Made by a program: the position numbers and the translations under genes
Source: Oxytricha trifallax
Lineage: Eukaryota > Ciliophora > Spirotrichea > Sporadotrichida > Oxytrichidae
Assembly: GCA_000711775.1 (NCBI GenBank)
Contig: ARYC01017123.1
Coordinates: 87,507-151,506, forward strand
Length of the DNA stretch: 64,000 nt
Direction: 5' to 3'
Notes under the pieces: generated by a model
What the model was told of the DNA's origin: nothing
The model's input: only the letters and a program-made list of their open reading frames with translations
The model's database searches: none
Shown here: in pieces, positions 11,785-26,898 of the stretch
Numbering within the stretch: position 1 is the stretch's first letter
Layout: each line of letters opens with the position of its first letter

Positions 11785-14700
11785 TATTAATAATAGCTTG
11801 AAACTGTTTATCTTTAATAAACTTAATGATTTCAATAAAATTAAAAATTTTAATTTTTTACGTCTATGTTTGTTATAGTTGTAGTGGAATGTTATAATTT
11901 AAGAACTAAAATAAATTAAGTTAGGTAATTCTTATCATATTATCATAAATTATTCTATAGGCATAAACCTTCTAAGTTTTACCTTCACCATCTATAATTC
12001 CTTATTCATGAAGTTGCATGATTAAATCTTTGTAGTTTATCAAATTATCTATTTCGACTTTCATTTAATTGACTTATCCTTTGTTCATTCAATTTCATCT
12101 ATGTAGTGTCTCTTCTAAGGAAATTCTTTTGCCTCATTTTCCTTAATTTCTTCAACAGGTTATTGTCTTGATTTTTGTTTGCCACTTTGCTTCATTAGAG
12201 AGGCAGATATCCTATTTTGTACTAAAAAGAATAATTAATGGGAACTTGTACTTACGACCAGGATTAATAATATTTTAAAGTGCTACTCAAACTCAGCTAA
12301 ATATGGACTTTCATATAAATTACTAGTCAATTTTTATATTTCTCGTCATTTTAATTTAGCATCCTAAATCATGAGAAGCAGTTCTTCCTAATCTAATAAT
12401 TATAAAACGTCAATGATCTATCTCTTACCGAGATGCAATTATTCTCATTAGCTTGGTAACATTTAAGTAATTCAATTTAATTTTATTGAAAAATAAAACC
12501 TAATTAAAGAAAAAACTTTTGATAAATACAACTGCTGAAATTACAACGTTATTCCGTTTTAAGTACGAGAATCATGGTCTTGCAAAGTCTTAATCATTAT
12601 TATAATTATATTATTTTATAAAAATAGTTTAAATAATTTTTGAAAAATAATAGAATTTTTACTGTGAACGAAATTTAACTTTTTATAAAAGAATAATTCC
12701 ACCAAAATCATAATTAATTGTTGATTAACTATTATAATATTGTTTTTTAAAAAAGAAATTTAATTTGAGAAAGACATATTAAAATTAGTGTTGCTAAATA
12801 TAACATTTGACAGTCCAGAATCTATAAAAATAATCTTTATTAATTCGAGCAAATTGTGATTAAATAAAATTCTAAGAAAAAAATTAAAATATGTTTTACA
12901 AAAGAATTAGGTTGCCATATTTAATTTCAAAAAACTTAACAATTTACAAGTGTTGATTGATAAAAGCTAAAAAATGAAAAGTAAAAAATTTATAGAATAA
13001 AAATAATACAGTAGAATTTCTGATGTTGATTGAATTAAATGCTAAAGTAAAATAAAAAAATCATTTTCAATAAATTAGGAGTCAATCACAAATTTAGTTT
13101 GTAAATTATCTAAAATCAATTATTATAATCATAAAGTTTCATGAGTTTATTGATTTAAGGGGGCTGATTTCTAATTTAAATGCATAAAAATTTAAATAAG
13201 TTTATGTCATTTTTGAATTACTTAATAAAATAATAAACTGACTCACATTCAGAAACTGAGCAATTAAGAGAGAAAAATTAATCAAGGAAATAAGAATTTA
13301 TTTGCAATTAAATATGAGAGGTACTAAGAAAAAAAACAATTATATTAGAGTCAGTTAAAAATATTAAATTTCAAATGTCTATAGATTTTGAGAATAGAAA
13401 TTGCAAAAAATAAAATTAGAAAAACCATAAAGTAGAATAAGTTGATTTTTATAAGAAATTTTACATTCTAGTAATGAGTACAAACAATAATGAGAGGATT
13501 ATCCTAACCAGTCATTTTGCAGCTCAGATATATACTGATTATAGTTTTTATGATTAAAATAAATAAATATGAGAGCAGCATTTAATTAAAAATGAAGCCA
13601 TGAGGACTTGTAGTTGTAAAAATTATCGAGTCTTTAAATAAGGATTTGCAGAGTAAATTTTATATCTGGGATATCTAAAAGCGGAGACGTTAAATACCAG
13701 CTTAACATTTGGAAATCAGAAACTTAGAGTATTTTAAACTTAATCTATGCAAATATCCTTACAGTACTATACAAAAATAAATAAGAAGAGTGGTTTTAAT
13801 GCTTGATAATGGCACATATCATCGAAATTTGTAACTTTTAAGGAAATTAAGATTACTCTAATAAAACATACTCTAATTGGGTACTTATCATTTGAAATGT
13901 TAACAATAGATAAGCTTTTTTTTCTTTAGTTTTTAAAAATGAAGTTTATATTTAAAAACCAGATTTTTATTTAAATTATCCCTAAATGATTGGAGAAAAA
14001 TGCAGAAAATTATAACATAAAAGGTTTCTAGGGATTTCATCTATCTTCTAACTAAAAATCTCAAATAACTGAACTTTCAATTAACTAGATTGAGACTAAA
14101 TATAATATGAATCGCTAACATAAACACAAGTATAATTTATTAATTATTTATAAATCACAACTCTTTGTACTATCCTTTTAATTTTGTAAATATGGTTTCA
14201 AGAGTCAATCTAATGTCAATATATTATCTAAATAAACATTCTTAGTTCGATTTTTATCCTTTTAAAATTTACAGGAGCCTATAATCAAAATTAAAGTCAA
14301 CTTATATTGTCAATCCTTCTTTAATTTTTTCTGATAAAAATTATGGCATTCTGTAAAAATATTTAAGTTATAATATTATTTTGAGTCCATTGCTAAGTTA
14401 TGTCAACTTAGCAATGGATATATAAAACCCTATCAATATTATTTTTAAGATAATTTTGGATTATAATAAATTTACTGAAAAATATCATGTATAAGCTCAT
14501 TCTTAAATTTATTTATTTTATAATTATAAATTTAATAATATTGTATTGAATATTTCATTTTTTACCGTCTTGCCTTCTCCGCACCTCTTTTTAATTTTCA
14601 CTTCTAAAAATCAATAAATTATATCCAATTCATTATCATTCTGTTTGATGACTTGCAGTTCATTTCTTAGATCATTAACCAAATCCTCTTAGTTTATTAG

Positions 14701-17700
14701 CTTTACTTAATTAAATTAGAGATTTCGTATACTTTTAATTCCTTGAGTGGATGTGCTATTCTACTATCTAAATTAAATTCTTCAATTTCCTATTTCAGTT
14801 TCTTGAATTACTATACTAAAAAATTCGATACTATGTAAAACAAAATTATTAAATAAAACAGCTATTTTAAACAGATAAATCGATGGGTATAAATTGGGAA
14901 ACTTATGGATTAATTCCTCAGAGTGACCTAATTTTTAAACAATTAGTAAAATATACAAAATAATTTAACAATAAATTATCTTTAAAATATTAATTTGAGC
15001 ATTTCATGTCTTCTTATTCTACTAATAATTTTCTATATAAATATTATTTTTATTAATTTTTTATAACAAACTGTATCGTATAAACCATCATCATAGACGT
15101 TTGAAGTTTAAAATAAAAAAATACTTTTAACATTTCCTCAGCATACTACTTTACCCAAAAGAATTGAGTGATTTTTATTTAACTATTAAAATTTTAAATT
15201 AACCTCTCGTATTATTATATATTTTAATTTCTTTTAGATTTATTGTATCTAAATAGAATTTTAGAAACATATTCTAAGTATCCTAAAATGAATTTTTTTT
15301 GGATAAAAATATTTATTAGAACAACTCATAAATCACATACTATACTTATTGGATTATTATATTTCTTTATAGAACTAGCAAAAGTGCAAAAAAGATAATA
15401 TGAATCCTTAATATATATTAAGCTTAATTAAAAGGATTGCAGATAATCAATTGTGCCGCTTTAAAATTTTTAAAGGAAGTCAAAAAATTATTTAAATATA
15501 AATTAATTTATCTATATTTATAATTATTTTGTCTAAATTGAAATATCTGTATAACAAAGAAAAAATTGTTTAATTTAATGGTTTATTATGAAATTTATAA
15601 TTAAATAATATTTTAAATATGTAGTTTCGAAAAGGATATTTAAAATAGCAATTTTTATATAAGTGAATATAACTTAGTGCTATCAAAATAACCTTTATTT
15701 TATTCTGAAAAATACTAGGATTACACCTAATTAAAAAAGTTTTATACCAGAGCTGTTTGTGTAAGTAATAAATAATTATTATATATAAATTTAGTTAGAT
15801 ATAAATTTTTAATTTAATTACAGTTAATAAGATTTGAAACTATATCCAGAATGTCTAAATTTTCTCAGGTTATCACTAATTAATTTTCCTGAAGCTATGT
15901 CTTTTGTAATAAAAATGTGGTCTCTTGCAAATAATTCTATTATTTTGATATTGGAATTATTGCTTTTTGTATGACTAAGCTAATTTGGCTTTTTTGATCC
16001 CTCTCCTCTCTTAGCTTTGATAATATTTGAGTAAGCACTAGGAAAAATGTCGATTATTTTTCTTCATTTTTGCCTAAGAACACATTTTTTAATAAGGGAG
16101 CCTAAGCATTCTATCTAAAACTTAAATTTGTAATTAATACATTTGGTATTCCCTTAAAAGTTTAAATAAAAAAACTAGTTTTTTTATTCCTAAAATTGTC
16201 TATATTTGAAGCGTCATAGTTCGTTTAAATAACTGAAGGATTTTTTTGAATTTAAGTTTTATATTCAGTATTTTAATAAGCATATTATTTCTTTTCTTAT
16301 TTGCAAATTTTTTATAGCTTTGTTTCTTTGAAGTCAATTGATTTTAATCTAAATTTCTAATTAGTTTTTACTTTTAATTTAAGAATATTAATTATCTTTC
16401 AATACTCTTGCACCAATTCCAGAAATTCATTTACTATAACTATCCTTTACTTGCCCAAATAGAACTTTATTCTGTAAAATTCCTTGTTTTTTAAGTTGTT
16501 GTAGATTTAGTGAGGCTTAGAAGAAAAAAAATCTAACAAATAAAGTCGGTGTTTAATTGCATTTAATTAAACTGAAATATTGAGATTAAGAATAAAATTA
16601 ATAATATTAGTTGAGATATTGTTAATTCCTTGTAAACCAAAATTAAATTATAAAAAAATTAAAAACAAGTAAAAATTAAATCTATCTTAAAATCTTGATA
16701 TAATACAGTTATTTAATAAAGAGCATTCATTGATTTAAGATTTTTATTTTTACTATTTAAAAAAGGGTTATAAGAGTTTTTTCAATTGTGTGTTTAAGTA
16801 CCAACCCTATATATTTATTTCAAAACTTTGTACGGTAAACCATTTTCGTTACTTATTGAGTAATACTTCCATATTTTTTTAAATAAATTTTTATATGTCT
16901 TTTATATTATTTCTTTATTAAGACTTTATCAAAAAAGTGGCAACTATTGATTATAGTTGATAGATATTTAAATAAATTTTATCAGTTTTTAAATAAAAAA
17001 CTTCTTTTAAGTTAGTCTCTCTATTTCGTATAAAAACAAAATAAGGTTGCTGGCATTTAATTAGAAAAATTTGAAAGTTCAATGAAGGAAAACTATATCT
17101 GATACTTTTAATTTTTCATTCGATTTGCTGTTTAATAAATTAAATTATAAACATTTTAATAATCACAATTTTGAATACTCTTGGTCTTTATAGCTAACCT
17201 CATATTTACAAATTAATATGAAAATAATGGTATTAATATTTAAATTTTAGAACTAAAAATAAAAAATAAATACAATTTAAAATCCCAAAAATCTAGAACA
17301 ACATAATTTTAAACTTTTTTGTTCAAATTTTTCTCCCTAAAACACCTAAAAGATTCATATTCTATTGGGCAACATAATTATGAAAAAATTGAGTTACTAC
17401 ACATATAATTTAAATTCTTTCAAAAAAAATCTAATAATTATAAATACTTAAATAATCAAAGTTAGAAAGGTGAGAAATATTACTAACATAAACAAAATTT
17501 ATTATAGGCAATATTATATATTGAAGAGCCTATAAATTATCAAAATTTTACATAAAATATGAATAAATTATAAAATTAATAAGATATCTCAATATAAAAT
17601 CTGACGAGCATGTGTTGCAGCTACTAAAATTAAGTAATTTGTTATTAATAAAAACCTAAAATAGAGGAATAATTAAAAATGAATAAATAGATTACTTGAT

Positions 17701-18375
17701 GAGTTAATAATTACTTTGAGATATACACAACTTATCAGATGAAGTTTGAATTAGATATCTAAAAATATTCCAACAGCTTTTAGCATTTTTATAAATAATG
17801 GTATTTTTATTTAAATAGGTCAAGAAGATTTATTATCTTTCAAATAATATATAATATAATTTTAAAAATAGAGGATTCTTCTCGTAAGGAATTCAATAAT
17901 AAAGATAATATATCTTGAAAGCAGTAAGTCTCCAACGGATACTCCCAAAAATATAGGGGTTATTTATATAATTTTTATATATATTTATCTTCAATATTAA
18001 GGTTTAAATTTATCATCTTTTATCAGCAACTGTTTTTATCAGTGATGAACAAGGAATAGACAGCTTTTCAATAATATTTTTGTAAATAAATAAAAGTTGC
18101 ATTATTTATCATTTAAATTGTTTAAAACTATTAAAAAAAGGAGATCTATTTATTTATAGACATTAAATATCTATATATATTCACAAATAAAAAGAAGTGG
18201 TAAGTCATTCAAAAAAATTTGAATTGCCATTATATATTATGCCACCTATTCAATTAATACCGCAGTATTGAAGTTTCATTTTCGATAATTTATCGATATA
18301 ATAGATTTACTATATAATTTTGTAATAATGTCAATTTGTATTAGATAATTAAATAAAAAGATTAATAATAAAAAT
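11785..18375. other. AT-rich DNA without a supported gene
   Basis: I see no motif-bearing frame across about 6.6 kb. A perfect hairpin lies at 14386-14418. Confidence 0.4.
14386..14418. repeat. Perfect 14-bp-stem hairpin
   Basis: TCCATTGCTAAGTT is followed by a 5 bp loop and then its exact reverse complement. It is GC-richer than its flanks. It could be a structured site or the relic of a small inverted-repeat element. There is no T-run to suggest a Pol III terminator. Confidence 0.6.
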
Positions 18376-18573
18376 ATGTCTGATCAGGAGGTGTAGTGTT
18401 ATTTCATTGAAAATTTAGTTACAAAAAACAAATCTAACAAATTTTTTACAAAGGTCCTAGATCCTTTGAAAGGCTTATGCGAGCAAGATTCAACTGAAGA
18501 CCAATAAAAAGAAAAGAAAAATTACAAACATCTTATTGGAGGTAAAATTGAAAATGAATGGAGAATTAATTGA
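18376..18573 (+). CDS. Small ORF, 65 aa, unknown
   Basis: ATG 18376 opens a frame ending at TGA 18571-18573. The product begins MSDQEVQCYFIENLVTKNK and is charged and well mixed in composition (Asp, Glu, Lys, Cys, Trp present). After the TGA the same frame continues for about 27 codons to a second TGA, so the real protein could be longer if the first TGA is a mutation. No family is recognised. The length alone is not significant in this AT-rich DNA; the amino-acid balance is the only support. Confidence 0.3.
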
Positions 18574-21500
18574 GCTTTTAGGAAGATTTCCATTGTTCAT
18601 TATTTCTATTCACTCTATCAAATATAAGATGAAATTTTTGATAAAAATTTTTGAAGAATTATAATAATATTTGAGATAAATTACAAACTTTATAAAGTAG
18701 ATGATGCATTAATTAAATATATATAGATAAATAATTATTTAAATTAGCTTAAGTTAATTAATTATTGCTTAGTTTTCTAAACAAATCATTCATAAATCTT
18801 AATATATACTTAAGACTATTCCCTTTATTAAATTATAAAAGATATAGTTTATATTCAATAGTGCTTCTATAATTATTAAAGGCATGCCATTTATAAAAGT
18901 AGTAATAAATATTAAAATTCAAAACGTTATAGAACAATGTTATTAGTACCTTTATTTACAGCTAATTTGTGGATAATAAAAATTTATTACATCAGTTCAT
19001 GATTATTATCACTCCATTCATACTTATTGATAAGTCTATTTTCTATTTAGAACTAATAAGAATCTACAAAGAATCTCAAGATTCCTTAACTAACTAAATA
19101 TTTCATTTTTATAATTCTTATAATATGTTAAGTACAATAAGCTAATTAAACTTAATCGCTCATGAACAATAATAAATTATGCATTTAATAATATATATTT
19201 ATGATTACTTTTTATGGTTGTGTTATGTAATTAAAATATAAAGTTATTAAATTACTTTGCTTAGATTTCTTAATTTAAATTTGTATAAAAAACATTAGAA
19301 AAAATGGGTTTTTTATAATACTTTAGAGATTTAAATGATCTCTCTCTCTGTAAAATTTTTAACGAAAACCTACAAGAATGATTATTATAATTATTTAATT
19401 ATTGATTCAATTTAAATTTCAGCTTATTAAAAAAATTTATTGTTTTTATCTATAAAAGTCATACTTTAAAATTTGCAGTAAAAAGACTATTAGAATTGTA
19501 AGAGATTCAATATTAACAATTAAAAAAAATAAATAATAAATTTAAACATAATATAAAATGATGAGAGACTTTAATGATAGTTATTTTTATTCATGATTAT
19601 AAGTACGTTTTAAAATAATCAATTATATTAAGCTCAAATATATAACTTGTATTTTTTTAATTTACTTTTGTCGGTTTATTAACTTGCTTGTAATAGTTCC
19701 TGATAATGAATATATGAATATATTTATATCATTCTACTGGTAATTTCCTATCTACAGATTTAAATTGAATGCTTAAAAATAACTTTATAATTAACTTGTA
19801 AGTTAAAAGTATCATTTAATTTTTAGTCTATTGGCGTTTTGCATATGAATATACTTTAAGCTTAGTCAATCCTTTACCTTATGACTATATATATTTATGA
19901 TTTGTAAATTTTTATAAATTATTTACAATAAAAATGTTCTTCTTAAATAGCTTAGTAAATATATTTTTTGAATGGTATTTATTGCTCGTTGCTGAGGGTA
20001 GTCTACTAATTCTAGAATACTTAGCCTCGTCTGACTTTTTATTAATTAATGAATATATTCAGGTTCTAGTTTTTCAACCATTATTTAAAAGAAATCTCAC
20101 TCCAGCAATTTTTTTGGATCATTGTAAAAATTCATGTATCTCATTCATGTTTGGTCTCATTTACTTAGTTTAATATATTAATTTTTTTATATGAATTTAG
20201 AATAGTAAAAAACTTCGATATTTTAATTTATTAATAATTTTTAGCCTAACAAAAAATCCCTTTTAAATCCCATTGATGTATTATTTTAGCCTGGAACGTT
20301 AGATCTCACTTTATAAAAAATGTTTTATTTAATAATTACAATTATATTTGATGAACCTATACCAGTATCTTTTGTTTATAATTTGTCCTCAACAATCTAG
20401 CATCTGCATTTTATTTATTGCTTGTCTGCGCTTAAGTGTTTATTCAATTTAAAAATTAATGGTTTAATTCTAATAGAAATAAATTTTTAATAGATTATAG
20501 TTTATGATCATTTAATTATAGCCAAATTTTTATTGAACACTATTATCAAAATTACTAACTTATTGATCAACTTCAAAGAATCCTATACCATTAAATCTTC
20601 TAACTATAATTTGATTACTTCTCTATAGAATTTATAAAACAATAAAATTCTTATTATTAATTCTTTACCATAACCTAAACTACCTGTTCTTTTAAATTTT
20701 ATGTATTATTACTAAGTGACTAGATTGAAAAAAATCTCAATTATATCATTTTTTGGACTAATTCTAAAATAAGTATGTGAATAAACTAATTTATCAACAT
20801 AAAAATCTCAGAAATTGAAAAAAATACATAGGGGACAGCAATTATCTCGCAGGACTTAATTTCAATAATTGTCTATTGATAAATCAAATTTAATAAAAAA
20901 AATTAAAGTCAACATTTAAATTGATTATTATTTAACCCGAGAAATATTGATCTATTAAATAAAAGAATTCAAAAATTTGAAAAAAAATATATTAATACAG
21001 GTGCAAAAGAGTAAATTATTTAATTGTCATAATTACTCAGGAATTAGACATTTGCAAATATGTAATTTTATTATACGCTTTTTTTCTTGTTATTCTGTTT
21101 ATTTTTGCTTTTCATCTTTTAATAAAACAGTCTTCTTCTTCTAGATAACTAAGTTGTTCAGAATCTTAGATTTTTATCATCTCGCTACTATTCCAATCAA
21201 TTTGAGGCCTAGAGAATGTTACCTAGAGCTTGAATTGTCAGAGGAACCATAAGAATGTATACTTCTTGCTTTATTCATCATTAATTAATTATATTTGAGA
21301 ATCAAGTATTAATCTGAAATAGAGAGCAATATAGTGGCTTCAGAATAGCAATAAGTTAAAGGATTTCTCTTTCTTGAGCTTGTGCGATTTATCATTAATT
21401 TGTAGGGAATCTTAGTGTGGTTTTGTTTCAAGTGGATATATCCAATAGATTAGTTGAAATTTCTTTATCTTCATGGATGATTTTAACTTTTTATTAATGT
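18574..21500. other. AT-rich DNA, nothing assignable
   Basis: A plus-strand frame at 19934-20173 gives a hydrophobic 79-residue peptide without motifs; I regard it as chance. No RNA or repeat was found. Confidence 0.4.
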
Positions 21501-21962
21501 TCAACTTAACTGGAATTTATTTTATATTTCGAAGAATTGAAGATATTTTATTTTCTCCATTGCAAATTAACAGAGCATAAATTTATCAGCAAGTTCTTCT
21601 ATTTGCACTACTCTTTCTACAGGTACTAATCCATAGAGTTGGAAAGTCTGACTCATAAAAATTCTAATAGAGTTGAATTCATATACAATTTTCATATCTC
21701 TAACCTTTGTTATTATATTTACCCAGAAGCCTTTTTGCACATTTCTTATTTTCTAGGATTGATCTATTTAATATTTTGCCTAACTCTAGTTATATTTCTG
21801 CTTAGCCCATTTTGATTTCCATAAATGATTGTTTGATTTCCTTTCATCTGAAGAGTAGTGCACAAGTCGATTTCCAATAAGCATTATAGCAATTTCTTTG
21901 AAGATAGAATGCTTACTATAAAAGCTGAAATTTATTGTTTATGCTCTATTTTTCTTTCTCAT
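21501..21962 (-). CDS. Possible 153-aa ORF, unknown
   Basis: ATG at 21960-21962 opens a TGA-free frame to 21501-21503 under the TAA/TAG = Gln code. The predicted product has four Trp, mixed charge, and a segment reading YGLVPVERVVQIEELADKF that looks like ordinary globular protein. A chance frame of this length is not rare here (about 58 codons between random TGAs), and a plus-strand frame overlaps it at 21858-22070. No family or neighbour supports it, so I treat it as tentative. Confidence 0.3.
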
Positions 21963-24900
21963 GATTTTCAAGCATCTTGTCCAATAATTTTGTCATCCTC
22001 ACTGGCATATAGTGAAGCTAGTATATTTCTTCAAAACATAGAAACAAGTGAAAGATGCAGCTACAATTGAGGCTGATCCATGCTTTTATTCATGTTAATA
22101 CTTAAGAATGTAATTCTTAAACATTTATTTAGACTTTCCGTTTACTTAATTAGCATAAAGTGTGATAGAGTTGCAATATTATGCGCTTAATATTCTTAAT
22201 GATTAATGTGTTATTTTGCAACAGTATTTCATACCATAAATCGAATAAAAAGCACTAAGTCCTCTCAAGTGTTGTAAAAATATGCAATTATTATTATTAG
22301 GCATTAAAAAGTTGAAGGTGTTAACGATTGCCCACGCTTAATTGACGCATACTACACAATCTTAATTACTGAAAATACAGTTATACTGCATTACTGATCT
22401 CTTCAACTACTGTTACATCGGGGAACTACTTCAGGGTATTGTCAAGAGTAAAGAGCTTTGGTAGTATTTCTATAAAAATTTCAATGTAGGGTTCCTAAGC
22501 TAGAAGGGATTATCAATAAGGAACTCATCCATTAAATTCGGCCTGTAAAATTATAAATTAATTACAGAGTATTAATATATTAATCAAATAATTAATAAGC
22601 TTTTTTGCTCTATCTCTTAATCTCAAAACTAATACCTTAACTTAGTTATAAGTTTTATTTAGAACAGGGTGTATAACTATTAATTAATAAATATATTACT
22701 AAACCATTTCTATTATAATTTGAATTTAATTCTAGTAATCTCCTTATTAATTCACAAATTATACTTTTAATTATTGGAATATCTTTAAAAAGCATTGTAA
22801 ATGATACTAAAAAGCAAGAGTGGCAATTAAAATTGGTCGAAGAATTTATATTTACGATGGAAATTTATAGTAGAAGAACTATGGTAAGAATACAAAAGAA
22901 AAGCTAAATCTTCTAACAAAATATGCGACTATCAATAAAAATTTAATGCATTATTCGTTCTTGAAGGATTAAATAAGGTATTAAAGTTTCCAATAAGATG
23001 ATCAAAACCTATAATAAAAATAAAAATATATTTGTAAATCAAAGAAAGGATCTTTTAGCCCACCTCTATTAGAGTTACTTGGTAAATTATTATTCTACTC
23101 ATAATTATAATCAACTTAATCAATTAATGTTAATCCAAATGTAAGAATATTATTTTTACTTATTTTTAATAGCTTATATTTAAAGGATAATTGCTTGAGC
23201 AATAAAAGAACAGATAAAACAATCTTGAATTAGTTATCAGCTAAAATTATTATAAAATTTTTAAGAAATAAATAAAGAACTTAGAGTTATTGATGAACAT
23301 AAAAATTAAATAGGTAAAAATATTCTATAGATTTAAGAACAATAAGAAGTTGAAAGTCATTTATATCTTGAATACGATTAATATTTTCAATTAATAGCTG
23401 ATAAATTTTACAACAAAATATTATTTATATTAGAAAAAATTCAAAAATTTGGATTTATAATTGAAGAATGATCTAGAGATAGAGCTTTTAATTCAAAATT
23501 TAATAATTTAATATGTTATTCAAGATTTAACCACTAACAAAATACTGTTTAAATAAGTAAGATATCATTATCAAATCTTAAATATTTCAAATAATTAAAC
23601 CTAAGTAATAAAATAAATAAATACTTGCCAAAACTTCAATATGACTATCTAGCACTTGTGAGGTGGTCCCTTGACTCTAAAATCTAAGAAAATTTATGAA
23701 TGTTAGAACTGATATTTGTAAGCTTTAATTAGCATGGTGGAACAGTATATTAACTTTACAAATTTTAAATTATTCACAGATATATATATATATATATATA
23801 TATATAACCTGAGAATTTACCATTCAAACATTTCACAATTATTAAGTATTTATTGGCGCCTATGAAAACTCAATTAGGGTGAATGAGAAATTAAATTGAA
23901 AAACCAACTTTCTCACTCCCTACATTTGGAGTAAAATTTATTTTAGTAGTGGATAAAATTTTGAAAATTTAAGCACTAGGAATTATTATGAGTTAATAGT
24001 AGGGTGGCATTACTTTCTCTCTTTAAAAAATAAATTATTAGATATAACTTCTTAGAGATTTTATTATTAGAAAATTTTGAGCAAACAGCTTCCTAAGTGA
24101 GTTATTGTGCAGAATATTAATTGATAGTAATTTGAGTGTAAATAAAAATGATGTAAACTTTATACTTTTTGAAGTCCTTAAAGAGATGTGATTAATTTTT
24201 TTAATTATATTTTTTAAAAATTAAATTAAATTTAATAAATATAATTCTTAATACAATATTTAAAAATACTTGTTTAACTAAAGTTAGCAACTATAGCAAT
24301 ATTGTTGGAGAATAAAAGCAAACATTATTGCAGCATAAACGAATTTAAAGTCAATAAAAAACTCTTTAAGATATGGATTAAGGCTTTATAATTAATAAAA
24401 AATTAAACATTATTAATACTTAATTAACGAACTTAATCAATGAACAAATGGAAAGCATTTTTTAAAAAAGTTAAACAGTACCTAAATAAATGCACAAATT
24501 ACACCACGACAGTTAGAATATCATTTAAGTATCAAATCTGACTGATTTTAGAATTTAAATTCCAAGTAAAAGCTCTAAACTCTCAATCAAACACAGGCAA
24601 CATGTTTATGCTTCCATACAAGCAATGTACTATGAGATTTCTTAAAGAAGAATATTTGCACAAAAATAATAATAAAAAATTAAATTAAATTAATGTCTCA
24701 TTTCCCTAAACATATTCTAAGAAGAGTATGGGATGAAGAAAATTTAGGTCAGGATTCGTGCTAACGTAATACCTGATCGAAATTATTTCTTTGCCGTTTA
24801 GGCTAACTCTAGTGCAAATTTAATAGAGAATTGTCTATGATAAAAAATAATTTTAGGGTTTATAAAATGTAATTTACAGAGGACAAAAATAATATTTAAT

Positions 24901-25520
24901 AACAAAGAGTTCTTAGAGCTGCTCGAGAAAACTCAACGATCTCAAAGTATGAAAGTTAGTTTAAATAACACATTATTGAGCGAAAACTTGAGCCCTCTCT
25001 CCTTATACAAAGATTATCTAGCAAAGGTTTAAAAAATGTAAATTTAAATCAATAATATTTTCTAATTCAGATTTTGTAAAAACTTAAATCAAAATTTGGT
25101 TGAACTAAAAGAAGGAAAAGGGAAAAAGGTACATATATAAGACACCTAGTAACTAAAACTTCATTATTCTTAATATTTATATTCAAATCAATTAAAACTT
25201 AATTTTAATTTAATCATTCAACTCATTATAACTTAATAAAGTTTTTCATATTCTTTGTGCTAATTTATGTTTAAGGTAACCATATTTTTTAACATGGTTT
25301 AAATCAGTTCCTTATTATTTAAAGTGTTTCTTTTTTGAAAAGTCAAAGTTCAATTTGATTACATTACTCTAATTGTTTTATTTTTTTAGAAAGATTAAAT
25401 AAATGCAGTGAACAATTAAAAGTTAAGTGGATTAAAGAAAAATTCCAACCATTTTTCATCATTTTCAATTAATTTTTATATAAAAATCCGTTATAAGTAT
25501 GTCAAATTATCCAAAAGTTT
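21963..25520. other. AT-rich DNA with an (AT)n microsatellite
   Basis: Pure (AT)n run at 23780-23806. Otherwise no motif-bearing frame, RNA or element end was recognised. Confidence 0.4.
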
Positions 25521-25934
25521 GGGGAAGTTTCCTGCCCCCTACCGAAGTTTCCTGCATCCTCAAAAGTTTCCTACCCTCAATATTAATTTATAAATTTGTT
25601 GGCAAAATAATATTAAAACGTATAAATTATAATTTCAATTACATTTACTATTTATTAAACATATCTTAATGATACAATTTTTAAAGTAGATTATTAATTT
25701 TTATCAAATTATAAATTAAAAAACAATGCTATAATACTTGTATTTTATTAATATTTATTATGATTTTCATTAAAGTTTGAATTCATTATCAAGGTAGAAA
25801 TGATATTTTATAATAGTTTATAAATAACTAAAACATTATTGATGTTAAAAATTTCTAGAAATTTATAAATATTATATAATTTTATGTATTGGGCAGGAAA
25901 CTACCTTTTTGTGGGAAGAAACTTCTCTCTTGGG
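25521..25934. repeat. Small inverted-end repeat with AGTTTCCTGC motifs
   Basis: The left end carries GGGGAAGTTTCCTGCCCC, then GAAGTTTCCTGC, then AAGTTTCCTACC. The right end carries GGGCAGGAAACTACC and then GGGAAGAAACTTC, the reverse complement of the same motif. The roughly 320 bp between is plain AT-rich DNA. This is the form of a small non-autonomous element. Related motif pairs occur at 31157-31175, 32183-32240 and 32667-32720. Confidence 0.5.
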
Positions 25935-26898
25935 TGCATCTAAAATTCTAACCCTTAAATTTTCGTTCTATATTTTCTAGTCCAAGCATCGTATCTGAAA
26001 AAATATTATTATTTATAGCAAATCAGAAAAGTCCTTAATTACTTGTTAATAATCCAAATATTAAATAAAAAATTAAGATAATAATACTCTCTTTTAAACA
26101 TTTGGAAAAGTAAGAGCAAGGGCCTACAAGAAATCTCAAAGATATAGCGTGTGGCATAAAAATAGTGTCAATAAATATATTAGAATTTCATATCGCTAAA
26201 AAGCTTAAATCATCGAAGGTATATCTTAAGTAATTTCATTATTTAAAATCTTATCAAATAATTTCGTTTTCTATATTGTAAACCAATGAAGAGGCTTAAC
26301 TTTCTTATACTAAATGTCGAAATTGTTTCTAAATTATAGTTAAAATAATTTTGCATTACCAGTTTTTGAGTATAATTTTACAATAGTAAAAATAATCTTG
26401 TGTACAAAAAAGTTTAAATGATTAAGTGTTAGATTTTTTAAAAAAATTATTTTGACTCTTTTGTATTTGTAGTTATTATTAATACAAATATCTCGAATAA
26501 AATTCTAGACAAAAACTGATTTTTTTCAAACTTATTTATAAATAAACAAATTAATTGCTTTTTAAGGATCTTAAAATTTTATCATGGTTGAAGTATAAAC
26601 GTTTTAAATTTTTAAAAGGAAATAAATTATATTTGTAGTTATAGTTGTAAAATACTTAAGCTTAATTAAAATACGAAATGAAATCCTATACAATTACCAA
26701 TAAAAAATTTTAACTTTTTGTTTATTTTATGCTTTGATTCAAATCTTTGACAGATGGTTAGAAATTTTTGTCATATATAAATTCCTCTCTATTTACTTGA
26801 ATTAGGTCATCTTAAATAGATTTTTATTTGTTAAGGGTATTCTTGTACTTCCAGCTGTCATATCCTTTGGTCTGATCAAATCATGTTGATGATTATTT

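Noticed and set aside
19934..20173. Hydrophobic 79-aa ORF
   Set aside because: Length is within chance for this composition, with no motif or supporting neighbour.
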